A DNA stretch of 64,000 nucleotides from Xiphias gladius (GCF_016859285.1 NC_053409.1:20841976-20905975); one strand, 5' to 3'; numbered from the stretch's first letter, positions 27,301-37,800 are shown. The notes: generated by a model not told the origin, from the sequence alone. Program-made: numbers and translations.

Positions 27301-27846
27301 TGGGGGACCATGGATGTCCGCACTAAAACTTCACAGCAACCCATCAGGTGTTGAGATACAGCATTTCAGTCCGTACCAGACTGGTGGACCAGCTGACCAA
27401 GAACTGCCCTCCATAAAGCCACTATAGTGTGGTTAAAAATGTGTTGACACGCAGGAGTAGCAGATGAATGAGGATTTTCCAGGTAAGACAAATGACAATT
27501 GGCGCCCAATTTATTGTGAAAATCAGCAAACAATTACACATTTGATGTGAATTTTTGTTCGTAAATTATAGTTTTTACTGAGAATGAATTCAACTTGCCT
27601 GATTTAAGTTCCACCTACCGGACAGTCTAGACAGTTTACAACAAAGACCGAGAATGATTGAAGACTGGATTTAAAAGAATCATAACTAGTCACCAAGCTT
27701 CCACACCTGTATGACTCGGAGGTCCCTGCTCCGTGTGGAAACCCGTTCGCCTCGATTTCCGCCCTGAGTGCTGAGAGTTGATGCGACAGCTCTGCCTCCA
27801 TCTGCTCCACCCTGACAGAGGAAGAAACCCTGTACACATCACACAT
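2071..27846 (-). CDS. ccdc162: Coiled-coil domain-containing protein 162, complete reconstructed gene (46 coding exons)
   Basis: I joined 46 exons on the minus strand by matching splice sites and phase. The total is 6,693 coding bases, about 2,230 residues. All junctions are phase-consistent and all but one intron are GT-AG. The start ATG is at 27846 in a CGCCATG context; the stop TGA is at 2073-2071. The N terminus (VRVEQMEAELSHQLSALRAE) resembles the DUF4549-type opening of CCDC162/C6orf183 proteins. Heptad-rich stretches are clear in exons 35, 38-39 and 41-43. The position between zbtb24 and foxo3, and its orientation, match human CCDC162P. The human locus is annotated as a pseudogene, but this fish copy looks intact. 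No catalytic motif was seen, so the molecular role is unknown. Uncertain junctions: the left end of exon 40, the exon 37/38 join, the acceptor of exon 7, and possible splicing inside exon 26. A non-coding first exon may exist upstream. Confidence 0.8.
2320..2385 (+). repeat. Fragment of inverted-arm interspersed repeat (family C)
   Basis: CAGCTACTAAATGGAAGTTA and the following GTGAGATTGTTTTG match a word shared with 9750-9790 and 16727-16760. It lies in the last ccdc162 intron. Confidence 0.55.
3590..3775 (-). repeat. Interspersed repeat copy (family B, opposite orientation)
   Basis: TGGTCCAGACTGAAATATCT, followed by AATTGCAATGAAAT and a GACCCCCTGACTTTTCCTCT segment, is the reverse complement of the family seen at 26740-27430. 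It lies in a ccdc162 intron. Confidence 0.6.
4900..5215 (+). repeat. TTAATCG-type interspersed repeat copy (family A)
   Basis: It runs from GGCTGATTGGAGCGGCAACC to a TTAATCACC end and contains the shared words TTTTGTAAAGCA and TTTTCTGATGAT. It is related to copies at 18690, 21040, 25215 and 51000. It lies between exons 41 and 42 of ccdc162. Confidence 0.6.
9163..9202. repeat. (TG)20 microsatellite beside a ccdc162 splice donor
   Basis: On the ccdc162 strand this is (CA)20, starting about 12 bases inside the intron after exon 32. Confidence 0.95.
9490..9800. mobile_element. Non-autonomous element with inverted arms (family C, full copy)
   Basis: The left arm (CCACAAGGTCCTTTTAGTAA, then CAGTTCTGG) is nearly the reverse complement of the right arm (AGAACAGCTACTAAATGGAC, then CTTGTGG). 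About 300 bases with no coding capacity suggest a MITE-like element. Related single arms occur at 2320, 16727 and 23820. Confidence 0.55.
10068..15915 (-). CDS. ccdc162: ccdc162 exons 20-31 (second central block)
   Basis: Exons in transcript order: 15781-15915, 14600-14760, 14390-14501, 14242-14291, 13914-14030, 13152-13266, 12643-12823, 12017-12155, 11237-11390, 11023-11118, 10428-10592, 10068-10291. Exon 21 carries a microsatellite-encoded run of seven threonines (ACC repeats, about 14608-14631). Exon 26 reads through a possible 60-base in-frame intron (12695-12754, GTGAGT...CCAG). Keeping or removing it preserves frame, and its 3' donor (GTAGGT) fits exon 27 in phase 1. Exons 22-25 read as a compact helical segment (LMEAFVSIQLEKVGLRDEML). 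The intron between exons 20 and 21 contains a large hAT-like insertion. Confidence 0.75.
12190..12240 (+). repeat. Tc1-type terminal repeat remnant
   Basis: TACAGTGCATTCAGAAAGTG, then TTCAGACCCCTTCACTTTTC, matches the terminal repeat of a common fish Tc1 family as I recall it. No transposase is nearby. Confidence 0.6.
14842..15768. mobile_element. hAT-like non-autonomous element in ccdc162 intron 20
   Basis: Termini are CAGTGG on both strands. Flanks are AACAAGAC (14834-14841) and AACAACAC (15769-15776), a 7/8 match to an 8-base target duplication. That length and the CAGTGG ends are typical of hAT transposons. TACTTAAGTAAAAGTA-type words fill the left end. A second element is nested inside. 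No transposase frame is present. The right end lies 12 bases from the exon 20 boundary. Confidence 0.65.
15194..15551. mobile_element. Second hAT-like element nested in the first
   Basis: The left end CAGTAGTTCCCAACC and the right end read in reverse, CACTGGTTCCCAACC, are near-perfect inverted repeats. Flanking 8-mers TTTTAGTC and TGTTAATC agree at six positions. A relative occurs at about 22526-22610. Confidence 0.55.
16003..21696 (-). CDS. ccdc162: ccdc162 exons 10-19 (central block)
   Basis: Exons in transcript order: 21371-21696, 20710-20845, 20304-20507, 19479-19817, 19137-19337, 18394-18515, 18053-18281, 17763-17965, 16384-16536, 16003-16096. Exon 10 is rich in Ser and Arg/Lys (RIQRKRRRRQKEFQ). 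Exons 13-14 are long and well conserved in appearance (LHDFYSAGERVVHTQDQRG; YFVQAYRAEIDCLRDHQQL). Exon 15 ends in a GC rather than GT donor, the only reading that keeps frame into exon 16 (PALMNTFLLEVHPSL). Exon 17 joins exon 18 inside a Gln codon (HLAQ/LYRGVASELGF). The donor of exon 10 (GTCCCA) is weak, but the resulting phase fits exon 11 exactly. Confidence 0.75.
16725..16790 (+). repeat. Family C repeat arm
   Basis: CAGCTACTAAACAGACCATG and the following GAGGTGAGATCGTTTGG match the right arm of the 9490-9800 element. It lies in a ccdc162 intron. Confidence 0.5.
16800..17762 (-). other. ccdc162 intron sequence without recognised content
   Basis: AT-rich, mainly A-rich DNA between exons 17 and 18. 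The + strand frame at 16914-17165 has no similarity I recognise. Confidence 0.5.
18690..19060 (-). repeat. TTAATCG-type interspersed repeat copy (family A)
   Basis: It starts CTAACCATTATTTTCATTAT and ends TTCAGTCAACTAATCAACTA, with internal ACTCCCCAGAGCCCAAAGTG. The ends are inverted relative to each other and shared with the other family A copies. Confidence 0.65.
21040..21300 (-). repeat. TTAATCG-type interspersed repeat copy (family A)
   Basis: Shared words include AATAATCAATTAATTGTTAG, CAGAGAAGCAGAAACCAGAA and CCGATTATTAAATGGTTG. Confidence 0.6.
22126..27846 (-). CDS. ccdc162: ccdc162 exons 1-9 (N-terminal block)
   Basis: Exons in transcript order: 27707-27846, 26474-26546, 26125-26268, 25897-26010, 24510-24704, 24269-24362, 23156-23307, 22886-23038, 22126-22227. 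Exon 1 ends E-S-Y and splices to a serine codon, continuing SVPAPKDVSFFRLEREHAL. Exon 6 uses a strong GTGAGA donor (24268-24263), giving phase 1 and joining exon 7. Exon 7 has two in-frame acceptors three codons apart (right end 23307 or 23298), so the protein may vary by VSG. Exon 8 is Trp/Arg/Gln-rich (VWREFRQIFRRQEQ). The block is mostly helical and charged with no recognised catalytic residues. Introns here hold several interspersed repeats, described separately. Confidence 0.75.
22520..22640 (+). repeat. Fragment related to the nested hAT-like element
   Basis: ACTGGTTCCCAACTTGGGGT and TCGCAAGATAAATCTGAAAG match the left end of the 15194-15551 element. Confidence 0.55.
23815..24130 (-). 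repeat. Family C repeat copy
   Basis: CAAAATAATCTCACTACGAG, then GTCCAGCTATTAGCTGTTCT, is the reverse complement of the family C right arm. The downstream GGAGTTTGCCCAGTTGTCACGG resembles GGAGTTTGTCCACGTATCATGG at about 9575. This explains the open frame here without a gene. Confidence 0.55.
25215..25510 (+). repeat. TTAATCG-type interspersed repeat copy (family A)
   Basis: It contains TTGATAATCGATCAATTGTC, GGACTGTTGGTCCAACAAAA and CTGCAGATTGATCAGTAATG, shared with the other copies. Confidence 0.65.
25638..25676. repeat. Perfect 16-bp inverted repeat (hairpin)
   Basis: TCAATATTGGTGATTT at 25638-25653 and its exact reverse complement at 25661-25676 flank a 7-base loop. It lies in ccdc162 intron 4. 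Confidence 0.8.
26740..27430 (+). repeat. Long interspersed-repeat copy (family B)
   Basis: Characteristic words are GCTAAATGCTAACATGCTCA, TTGAAATTTTGACCTGATGG, CCATCCAATGGCTGTCC and ATTTCAGTCCGTACCAGACT. It has no coding capacity. It fills most of ccdc162 intron 1. Confidence 0.65.
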
Positions 27847-28455
27847 GGCGGACCTCCTTCCTCTTGCTCAGGATCTACGCATTTAGAAACCGGAAAAACC
27901 GAGGTCCAAGCATCTCAGACGTTTACAAAATAAATACACCTCTTTTACTCCCGCTAAATCTCTGTCTCCATGCCGACTTGTTGTGGTGTAACCATGGAAA
28001 CAAACATCCATGCGGCCGGGTCTCCTCTCCCATCTCCCCTCCCTCGCCCGCACTCAGACAGTGACTGCATTTGATCTGTAGAGGGCTCTAACGTTACAGG
28101 ATAAGTCAGGACAGCATGATGTCAGTGCTGTTGGGCTTTTCATATACTTAACCACAGCACCAGTCATGTGTAATATACAGTATATGAATGTTAAATGGTG
28201 CAGAGTGCAGCAGTCGTTGATCAGCACCTACCTTAGCAATCAAAGCTCCTGCACTCGAAAGCCTTGACTTAATCCGAGCGGGTCCATTCCTCTTGGATAC
28301 AGTGTATGATTGGTTCTTAGCTCGGGATGTGATTATCCAATAGCAAATCGCCTCCTCAGTGCCTGCAGAGTCGCGTCTGCAACTGTGCAATTCATCTAGG
28401 GACAGAAATGACTTTTAAAAAAAAGCAAAAAAAACCCATCAAAACTCAAACAGAT
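27847..28455. promoter_or_regulatory. ccdc162: Probable ccdc162 promoter / 5'UTR region
   Basis: The stretch separates the ccdc162 start from the foxo3 3' end. It contains the X-box-like site, CCAAT-type boxes on either strand near 28310 and 28336, and a strong donor-like AAG/GTAGGT on the minus strand at about 28232. That donor could end a non-coding first exon. The open frame at 28148-28390 (-) shows no recognisable protein. Confidence 0.4.
27988..28001 (-). promoter_or_regulatory. ccdc162: RFX X-box-like site upstream of ccdc162
   Basis: On the minus strand this reads GTTTCCATGGTTAC. It matches the RYYNYY-AT-RRNRAC RFX consensus at all but one position. It lies about 142 bases upstream of the ccdc162 ATG, the usual distance for X-boxes of ciliary genes. 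A promoter role is inferred from motif and position only. Confidence 0.5.
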
Positions 28456-30570
28456 ATGCGGTGGTTCTTTAAGCTTTATTTACATGCACCATCTCCAGTA
28501 CAACCAAGATAGGAATTGGAATTACAACTGACAATGTCAACTTGATGTCTCTTTTTTTTTTTTTGTAGGAGCAATAGGAAGAAATGGAGAATGGATGTTG
28601 GCAGTGAGTGTTACTCAAAATTAATGTAGAAAAAAAAAAATGAAGCTTCAGTTCACTATTTTGTATTTTGAAAATGAAATCATCCACGTGAAGCCACAGA
28701 AATGGTATTTGGAAGCACATTTGTGCAGAATTTATTGTTTTTTTAATCAAAAATTGAGCCAAAGGGGTTAAATATTTGTGTCACATTAATGTCAGTTAAC
28801 TGTATGACTGTGTAACATTAAGGTTTTCTCAATAACTCTAATCGAGGACACAGTTTTCATTGATTCATTCGTCGTCTGTCTGGATCAATACCCAACTGAG
28901 GTGGACAAAATGTAGGCTAGGCTGAACAGACCATTAAAACAAAACTGCTTTTAAACAACTCTGACCCACGACACATGAGGAAAACATGCAGAATTGCAGA
29001 GGAAATTAAATAAATTAGACAAATATGTCTTTTAAAATGATTGAGTTAAATTTAGCAAGGAGACAAACCTTTTCTTTCACCAAAAAAAAAAGGAACCTTA
29101 AAAATTTCATCCTGCTGTTCCTGCAAAAACTTTGCTGATGTTGATTTTTTTTTTTTTTTTTTTTTTTTTGCCCTTATAGCACTGGCTCCAAATATTTATA
29201 CACTGCACTCCTCTTATTTCCACTTATTTAAATGCAGAAATATTTTGGCAATATTTAAAATACTGTGGTTGTTTCTTTCTCAAATGGCAAAAATGGCTCC
29301 AAGATACTACACAACCTCCTCTCACAGGGTTGGAAACCCCATTTTCCACAGCACCTGCTATAGCGCTGATAACAAAAGGGGAGGCTACTACTGACGCTCC
29401 ATCTGCAGCCACTCCCTGCCATCTTTCCTATTTATAGCACCAAGAACTCCTTCAAATTAACAAACACCAAAATACTGTAGTTGAGTGCTCAGGGGTCTCC
29501 GAGTGTGGTCACTTTAATCCAAATAGTCCCAAGTGTTTGCTAATGTAAATGGTGTCAACTAGAGCTAAATCATGTCCTCGGGTCTGTCCTAAACGCTGTA
29601 TACTGAACAGTACTTCCAATATTGCAGTAAGTGGAAGAGGAGGAAGAGGAGGATGAGGGGGAAAGATGGTAAAAAGGGATCTGCAGCAGTAACACCATAA
29701 TCACCAAGACTTCAGTAATGCGCCTCTTCAGAAGGAACAGAATTCACAGTAATGTCACTAAAATCACAGGGTAAAATTTGCCAAAGAAAAATAAAACATT
29801 ACATACAAAAACCACACAATGTAGATCAGTTCACATCTCGATAACATATTAACCTCTACAGATTGGTATTTGGTGCCTGACTCGGTGCATCAATGGGAAA
29901 AAAAAGCTTTTCATTAACATTTGTTTGAAATCTTTTAGTCCATTTAGGCTACGTCTCTCAAAGAAACTTTTTTTTTTTTTTTTTTTTTTAAAAACAAAAA
30001 ACAAAAAACAAAAAACAAAAAACACAAGCTTGTCAAGTATCCTCCACTGGAACGTAATAATGTAACATTCTCTGCAGCTTTTTTCTGTAAACAGGCTGTC
30101 ACGCAACAACAGGCTGACAGCTGGTTTGGCAAAAATGTTGATTTCGGTATGAAAGGGTGTGAAAGAGGAGAAAGCAGGGTGATAACATAATCCATCTTCA
30201 GTTTCATGTATCACTTTGTGATATGAGTGATTCCCTGAGACTAACACGAGTTGATGCTTTTCATATAGTTTTTAACAAAATGTCCCGTACTTCCAGTCAG
30301 TACTGTTGTTCACACCGCCCAGGCATTGATCTTTTTAAAGATTTTTTTTTTCTCCGCTGTGAAGACACTATCGTGTGACACTTAAAATACAGTACCGAAC
30401 TTAATGCCTCACATTAAAAATAATGGAAAAAAATTCGACATGAAAACACTTTTACATACTTCCTTCCCTCTAGTTGCACAACGCAGGACAGCGAAACCCA
30501 ATTTACATTTTCCCCACTTCTTTTTTTTTTTTTTTTTTTTTGAAATCATTCTAAGCTCTGACAGAGCTTC
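28456..30570 (-). other. foxo3: 3' untranslated region of foxo3
   Basis: About 2.1 kb of AT-rich sequence follows the foxo3 stop codon. It holds long T/A homopolymers (29143-29169, 29968-30000, 30521-30541) and no gene-like frame. On the minus strand AAATAAAG at about 28474-28481 is a good terminal polyadenylation signal. FOXO3 mRNAs in vertebrates are known for long 3'UTRs. Confidence 0.6.
28475..28480 (-). promoter_or_regulatory. foxo3: Candidate foxo3 polyadenylation signal
   Basis: TTTATT on the + strand is AATAAA on the transcript strand, about 2.1 kb after the foxo3 stop. It sits within a few hundred bases of the ccdc162 start, so the two same-strand genes are tightly packed. Confidence 0.45.
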
Positions 30571-31884
30571 TCAGCTTGGGACCCAGCTTTGAGCCGAGGT
30601 CTGTTTTGAGCTCGAGAAGCTTCCTGAATTCCTGTTGGCATTCTGGGCGGAGGTGAGGCGAGAGTCGAAGCTGAGGTCCAGGCAATCTGCGTCCATCAGT
30701 TCGTTGCGGATGATGGAGTCCATGTCACACTCCAGGCTGCCATTGAACACGTCAAGGTCCAGATCGGCAGGAAAACGGTCCTGGCCGGACAGACCAGAGC
30801 CGAGCTGCATAGAGGCGTTCTTGCTGGGAGACTTCAGGTGCGGCTGCTTGGCGTCGGGTTGACTGGCATCGTTGTCAGAGGTTGACAAGCCAGCTTGCCA
30901 ACCAGGCACTGAAGAGCTTTGGGCCTGACCTGCACTGGTGTGGTTCGCCAACATGTGGTCTTTGCGCAGCAGCATGGCATTTCGGCGGGAGTTTTGCAGG
31001 GCGATGGCGGTGCTGGCCTGTGACATCAGTGGGTCGGACTGGGTGAGCATGACGTTGCTGTGGCTGTGGGAGTCCAGACTGAGCAGATCCTGCAGGGTCT
31101 GGTGGTCACTGAAATGCGAGATGCAGGAGAAGGTGGTCTGCTTGTTCTCCTGAATGGTCTGCATTGGTGACTGGCGCAGGCTTGTGATGGACGGCGGGCT
31201 GAAAAGAGGGTTCGGCCCATAGCTGCCAGAGGGGCTACCCAAACTGCTTCCTGAGCAGCTGAAGGTAAACACTGAGCTCCCCTGACCGTTTGCCCCATTG
31301 TCTTCCTCTCCAGGAGGAGGCTGCTGGGATGCTGTCAGGGTGATATTGTCTAAAAGGTCGTCCATCAGGTTGTCAGAGAGCCCGTCATTGAGGTTCATGG
31401 TACCTGCCAGGTCAGAGAGCCCTGTGGGCCCCGTGGACGGGGACATGCTGCTGGGACTGGAGTACAGCATTGGGGAGAGGGGAGAGTCATCATCGGGCAC
31501 CTCGTCCAGCTCCAGGTTGGCCAGGATCGGGGACAGACGACCGCTGAGTGTGCTGGCGTTGGAATTGGTCCGGGAGCGGAAGTCTGTCCAGGCGTCTAGC
31601 TCGTCACTGCTACGGGAAGTGGGACTTCCTGTCCATTTGGAGAGGCTTGAGGAGCTCTCAGAGCTGCCATCTTGGGCGGCCTGCAGCGAGGCTTTCTTCT
31701 TGGTGGCACGTCCTCGGGCCCCTTTGATGTATTTACTGTTATCCATCGATACAGCCCGGCGTCGCGGAGCTTTGCCTCCTTTCCCACCTTCTGGGTTGAC
31801 CATCCACCAGGAACTTTTCCCTGTTCCTTCATTCTGGACTTTCACAAAACGACTGTGGAGGGACAGATTGTGTCGAATGGAATT
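30571..31884 (-). CDS. foxo3: foxo3 coding exon 2
   Basis: This exon encodes the second half of the forkhead domain (helix 3 [16 protein letters not shown] and wing [11 protein letters not shown]), AKT sites S236 and S298, and the whole activation region. The acceptor is TTTTTTTATTGCAG. The frame is uninterrupted to the TGA after QSWVPS. The long antisense frame at 31298-31915 (+) is a compositional shadow of this exon. Confidence 0.97.
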   Translation of the reverse strand, partial: NSIRHNLSLHSRFVKVQNEGTGKSSWWMVNPEGGKGGKAPRRRAVSMDNSKYIKGARGRATKKKASLQAAQDGSSESSSSLSKWTGSPTSRSSDELDAWTDFRSRTNSNASTLSGRLSPILANLELDEVPDDDSPLSPMLYSSPSSMSPSTGPTGLSDLAGTMNLNDGLSDNLMDDLLDNITLTASQQPPPGEEDNGANGQGSSVFTFSCSGSSLGSPSGSYGPNPLFSPPSITSLRQSPMQTIQENKQTTFSCISHFSDHQTLQDLLSLDSHSHSNVMLTQSDPLMSQASTAIALQNSRRNAMLLRKDHMLANHTSAGQAQSSSVPGWQAGLSTSDNDASQPDAKQPHLKSPSKNASMQLGSGLSGQDRFPADLDLDVFNGSLECDMDSIIRNELMDADCLDLSFDSRLTSAQNANRNSGSFSSSKQTSAQSWVPS

Positions 31885-34800
31885 CTGCAATAAAAAAACG
31901 GATGAAAACAATTAAATCCATGTTGGTATTAAGTTAAATATTTGTCAAGGCATGATTTTCTAAATCACTTTAGAAAAGTATGGTACTACATACCAACAAT
32001 TTTAAACAGAAACTACACTTTTTTTTTTTTTTTTTTTTTTTTAAACACAAAAGTCAGTTTATTAGTCATGAGGAAAACAACTCAGCCTGTACTGTAAATC
32101 CAGTTGTATAAACTCTTCTGCGGTTTTGGAGGAGCTTTGTCAAATCTAGGAAAATAACCTAGATGACGTCATCATCCAGGCTTGGGCTTGAAGACAACAA
32201 ATTATTAACAAAAAGCCCCTGAAAAATGTGGCCGTCTACCAGGCAGCGAGGGTCTGACAAAAAGACGCGGCTGGTTGCATGACAGGAAATGCAGGATCTA
32301 GCATACTCATACTAAAGACTAAAAGTCAAAATATCTTGGCTTCTGCTGCATCTGACACAGACACGCACTTTATTCAAGTATAGTACTTAATTGCTGGAGC
32401 ACCCGTTCAAGGGTCCTATTTTCATAATTTTGGTCATCATCAGTTTAGATAACACTTCAGTCAGTAAAGAAGTTGCTGAGATCTGGGAACATGAAGCATG
32501 GCTTCAGGGAAGTCCAGCAGGGCAGGAAACACAAGACAGTCAGGCAGGTTGTAAACGTGCCAGTCCGGCCAGATCATCTCAGCTGCTTTAAGGGGAGGTA
32601 CAACTAAAAAGGACCAGGCCAGAATTATTGATCCTTTTCCCCCTCGTTGGACAGAAATAGTCTGCATGCACAATAATAGCAAGGGTAGTACGTCAAAGTT
32701 GAACCCGACTTGGTCAGTACAACATTAAGTACAGTGTTAAGATAGAAAGGATGAAGAAAACTAAAAAATGGGGTTTTATACTTTAAAACTATACTGAAAT
32801 TTTTGTGGAACTACTATCCCTGTAAGAAATATTTGGTAGTTCAATGTAGATGTGGCCAATGCTCAGAAATGATAAACATTTTTTTGGTCACCGTTGTTCC
32901 CCTGAAGGTAGAAAATAAAGAAAATGAACAGGCGATGCTGAACATTTAGTGCTGTATGCCTCCTCCTTTGTTTTTGTCACCAAACCAACTATTAAAACCA
33001 AGTACTGTGAACAATTCTAACACTGCAGTGTCTTCTGAGAGACACTTTTTCTCTGCACCTCACGCTGTGACCTATTTCTGGCTGCTCGGAAAGGTCTACA
33101 GGATTTCCCTGGAGATGTTCCCAGCCATGTACAAAAATTAAACAGCTGGAGCCTGCACGGCTGGCCTGCACCGAGACTCACTGCAGTAAGTGAGGAGGAA
33201 CTCTGCAGTGATCTCTGCAGCCCGAGGGCCAACTTCACCGGGAGAGGGTCCAGCATAATTCTCTTACACTTGAATTAAGTTGAGTTAACCAAGGTCCTAT
33301 TTAAATCCATCTCTCTCTCTCTGAGAAGATTAAACTAACACTGAACAAGCTCAGCACATACAAACTAAAGCTCCACAGGTCTTCCCAAATAATATGGCCC
33401 TGTAGTGGCAGCTGCGGAGGCAGCTGCTCTCCAGCTTTGTGATGACTAAAAGATCACAAATGAGCATTGGCCACAGTTTTCCTCTGAATGCAATGAGTCA
33501 ATCGAGAGACTCGCGGACATCAAATCTACAGCAAAGCCGTCGCCTAAAGCCAATTAAAGGATTAGGCCGACTAACTAACACTTTCATCACTTACAACAAC
33601 AAGGCACAAGTAACTCAGAAATAAAACTCTTTTCTTTGTCGTTTTCACCCACCATAAGTTAGCTGAAAGGGTTGCCGGCTTTTGTCAATCATTCGGAGCG
33701 ATAGCTCCATATTTATTGCGCAGACATGTGAGTGGTATCAATCGAAACAATCCTTTAAAAACAAGTTACAAGTATATAGTTTCATTTTTAGGAAAGGCTC
33801 AGTAATTCCCCTTAAACAGTCGGGCACTGTAATTTTTTAGCCAACATTACTTAAACAGGGGTAAATAGCGCTTTTCTTGAGGACTATTTTTCAACCGTGG
33901 ATTGATACGCAATACTGAGCATGTATAGCAGCAGGAACGGTGCATGTAGGATCAGCCAAATGTAACCTACAGCTAGTGTCCATGTCGATCATAATGACGG
34001 CGCATCTCACCCACATATCAGGCTTCGGATACACAAACGGTACTTGCGACTAGGATCAATTCACCGTTGGTTTTGGTCTTGCCATAGGTTGTGTTAACAA
34101 TGAGAAAAATATAGAATATCACCTCATCCTCTAGCTCATTCCTGCTGCTATGATGGGCTTTCACCAAACCCTGCACATTTCCCCTCACTTCAGCTTCAGG
34201 TGGAATGCGTCCATTTCCATTAACTGGGTTTATAGCAGGAAGGCGGGGTTGATCATTTAAAGTGAATAAATCTCTAAATTGATTGATTTAGACTGCCAAA
34301 AAGATGGAGAGAGAACTCCAAATTTCACAGCAGTGCAGGTGCTAATAAAACAAGAAGAAGACAAGCAAGTCACAGTGTTAGTTTGGTTTTAATTTCCTTC
34401 ACTTTTTTTTTTTTTTTGCCAGCACCTGGCAGGATACGGATGCTCTTAGTATTTTTCACCTTCTGCAAAAGGTCGATACATGTGCCTCGTGGAAGAATCT
34501 TACTCAGGAGTTTTGCCTTTCAGAATCTGGCTGAAAATTTGCACGAATTCTCCTAAAACAATGGGCTATATGAGCATTATAGGAGCCCCCACACTTCTGC
34601 TGTAGTGAAGCAAAGTTCACAGCACTTGGTTGCTGAGGAAACATCTCCGGGCCCAAAAGGACTGTTTCCGCCAACGCCAGTGCTACAGCGACTTGAGGCA
34701 ATTAACTTGTGACAAAAGGTCATGATCTCACTATTATGAATATATTTGAGAATAGGCATCCCTCAGGACATTTATGCTTTTAACAGCACTTTGCCAGTTG

Positions 34801-37800
34801 TCCTCTGTTTTAGATTTGGCATTTAAAAAACAGGCTTGAGAAGCTGAACAAAGGTTGTGTACCGAGAAGTACATCGGCAGTTTGATTTTCATTATCTAAC
34901 TGTATTGCTAATTTCCCCCGTACAAGCAATCTGACCAACATTTGATGTTGCGTTTTTAAGTGCGATCCATTAATAAATTTACTTGATTTCCTACACAGCG
35001 TAACTGTTGTAGTTGCGGTCTTATTCCCGATGCCGCGGAACTCACACCAGAGCAGTGCTCTCTCTCGCAAAATTTAAAAGCTGTTTATAATCAAACCCAA
35101 AATATTGTGGTACAAAAGTTTAGTCAGTGGCTCACCAGGACTGAGTAAATGTAACTTATAAAGAAACAACACCCAATCCCTCAACACACCGACGCCTCCC
35201 AATTTCAGGGGGATGTGCCTGGTCACAAATTCTGACTAATCGAAATTACAACGATTCTTCTTCTTCTTCTTATGTATTTCTCAAGAACTGCATTGAACCG
35301 ACAACAAGCACGACATCTGATATCACCTTTGTCTTCGGGGCCTGGACAGCACTGGCGCGTAGCGTAAATGATAAAAGACATATGCAAAGCAAGCCAAGTA
35401 CTACCAACATCATCACCAGGACCTACGGAGGGCTAACACAATGACAGCAACACCTGCCTTGCTCAATCTTACGCAATCCAATACGACAGCCCTGCAATAA
35501 AGAAATAAACCTTTGTGACATTTCAATTCGGGTTGAGGCTATCAGACTGCTTTTAATTCAACTCTGTGGTCATTTATCGGGCCATAAATTGCAGTGTTGC
35601 TCTATTGGATTGTGCTGTATTACGGCAGATGGATAAAACAGCCTTTATGCCTCGCAGTATAACACAGTTCGGTCCAAGAGCAGAATACTTAACCTCAAAA
35701 ATGACCGAAGAATTCAATCCAGTCCTCTATTATGCAACAAAAACCTAATGTTATAAGATTCACAAAGGCTGTTTTTTTTATTACCATTACTACAGTGCTG
35801 CTGAATTTGATTAAATGACACTATACTGTACAAGCACTGCCTTTATTGTATCTACCTCCTGTATATAGCTAGTAAAGGCTGAAGGACCTTGCTGTGGTTG
35901 AGAGGTATACCGTAACCTGGACTGTGCGTGTAAGACACATCATTCCTGTTATTTTCTGAATTTTTAGTGGAGGACCATGCGCCCTGTAGAGGGTAAAACT
36001 ACCTGCCATGCTTCTTAAAAGGAAATCGCCAGCGGACATAATTGTCTCTATTAAGCTTTGGAAAAGCGTGAAATCCTCTGAATGCTGCACAGGTACATAC
36101 GAGTACGAGCCACACGGCATTTTAAAAAGATAAATCACAAAGAGCAAACTCCTGCCTTCCCCTCCCCCACGCAGTCACAGCAGTGCTGCAGCACCCTTTG
36201 AGCAATGCCTCGTTCTAAGCGGGGACTGGAGCAATGCCAGTTTAGCCCGAGCCAGATCCAAAGAGAAACACTGAGCTTCTCTCACACTGCAACACATTGA
36301 CCTACATAATTTATAGTCAGCTGATTGATTCTTGTGCCCTGGGCCACATGAAAAGACAGTGTGGCAGGCAGCAGGGCTGAGCCACTGGCTGGTCATCCAT
36401 ATAGGAAGCTAAGTATTTAGTTTGGACTCACGACAAAGAGGAAATTTGAAAGAAAAAACAAAAACAAAACAAAAAAAACCTCAATCCTCATGTTGGAGCT
36501 ACAGATAAAGCTTGTGATTGAATCTGATGTTACCCCGTCCTGGTTTGTTGTTTGTTTTTATTTTGTTTATTTATTTATTTTTAAATGGGAGTGAGACCTG
36601 TGACAGCTCTGGATTTACAACACCCCCCCCGTGGGCCAGCTGAGGACATTTCTGCACAGAGCCCCTCGTGCAGATGAGCGACCTTAAGATGACACCTGAA
36701 TGTCACACAGCTACAGAGCATCTCTGAGGATACGCTGATGTCAGCACTTCTGAAACCCCAACTTTAACCCTTTCCTCTGCGGGCCGCCGTCAGTCTGCAG
36801 CCCCCCCGAAGGCATCTGGCTGCAAGTGAGCATCCAAACACGAATGGAAACCGAGCGCCACTAGTCTGAAGTGTGAACTAACCAGCAGATTAATCGGTTA
36901 CTAGGCTCGTACAGACTGTTCATACTTTATTACTCTAATTCCTCCATCATGTCACAGCAACATGATGAGGTTTACTGTCATTTCTTCACCAAGACAGAAA
37001 CTCCCTGGAATTGGCCTGCATCCTACATCCACAGTTGTGCAGGATTACAAACCTATTTCCAGAGTTTTTCAACCCCCCCCCCCCCAATCCAAATCCTGCA
37101 AAGCTCAAAGCTTTCATCAGACTTGATTCCATGACAGATGAATTGGTTTTCCAGGCCTGTACTAATCCTGAAAATCAAACAGAAGCAGGGCCCCACTGGA
37201 GCTTGAAAGATGCCCATTCTGCAGTGTGACCAGTTTGTCTGAAAGTGAAATTGACTTTGCATTGCCTGTTTTGACTCTCGACTTTCATACCAGCTGCTTT
37301 GTTTGTACTGAATTAGTATGTCCTCGTTTTTGTTTCATTTTAGGTGCATAACTAATAGTAGTGTGTAATCTGAAGCACATACTACTACAACTGTACCCTG
37401 ATATTTTGACAGTAGCTTGGGCGATAACTCCTTTGGCACCATGTGCCTGTCAGGCAGCCACACAGTTGCCAATTCCCTGCTGATTATCTACAGTTATAAC
37501 CAAAATATGCCTGAAAATAAAGTGGAAATTATGAGCTAAAAAATAAATAAAACAAAAAATAATCATCCTGTATGTGGTGGTGTCAGCAAATAACCCAACC
37601 TGCGTTTGTGCCCTCCTCCTCCGTCCCTACATTAACCATAGCTGCGTGCATTGTGTGTCTCTGCATGACTACAGTATGGTCTTTGTTTTGATGACAGCCC
37701 CAGCATGTCGCCGCTCACCTTCCAGCCGGCGGAGCTGTTGCTGTCGCCTTTGTCCTTGAAATATGGCACAGACCTCACCATCCAGTCATAGATTTGGGAC

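Noticed and set aside
28148..28390. 80-codon frame between foxo3 and ccdc162
   Set aside because: No similarity is recognised. The stretch is better explained as ccdc162 5'UTR or promoter with CCAAT boxes.
31298..31915. 205-codon open frame antisense to foxo3 exon 2
   Set aside because: It lies exactly opposite a strongly coding exon, has Ser/Leu/Arg-rich shadow composition and no known domain.
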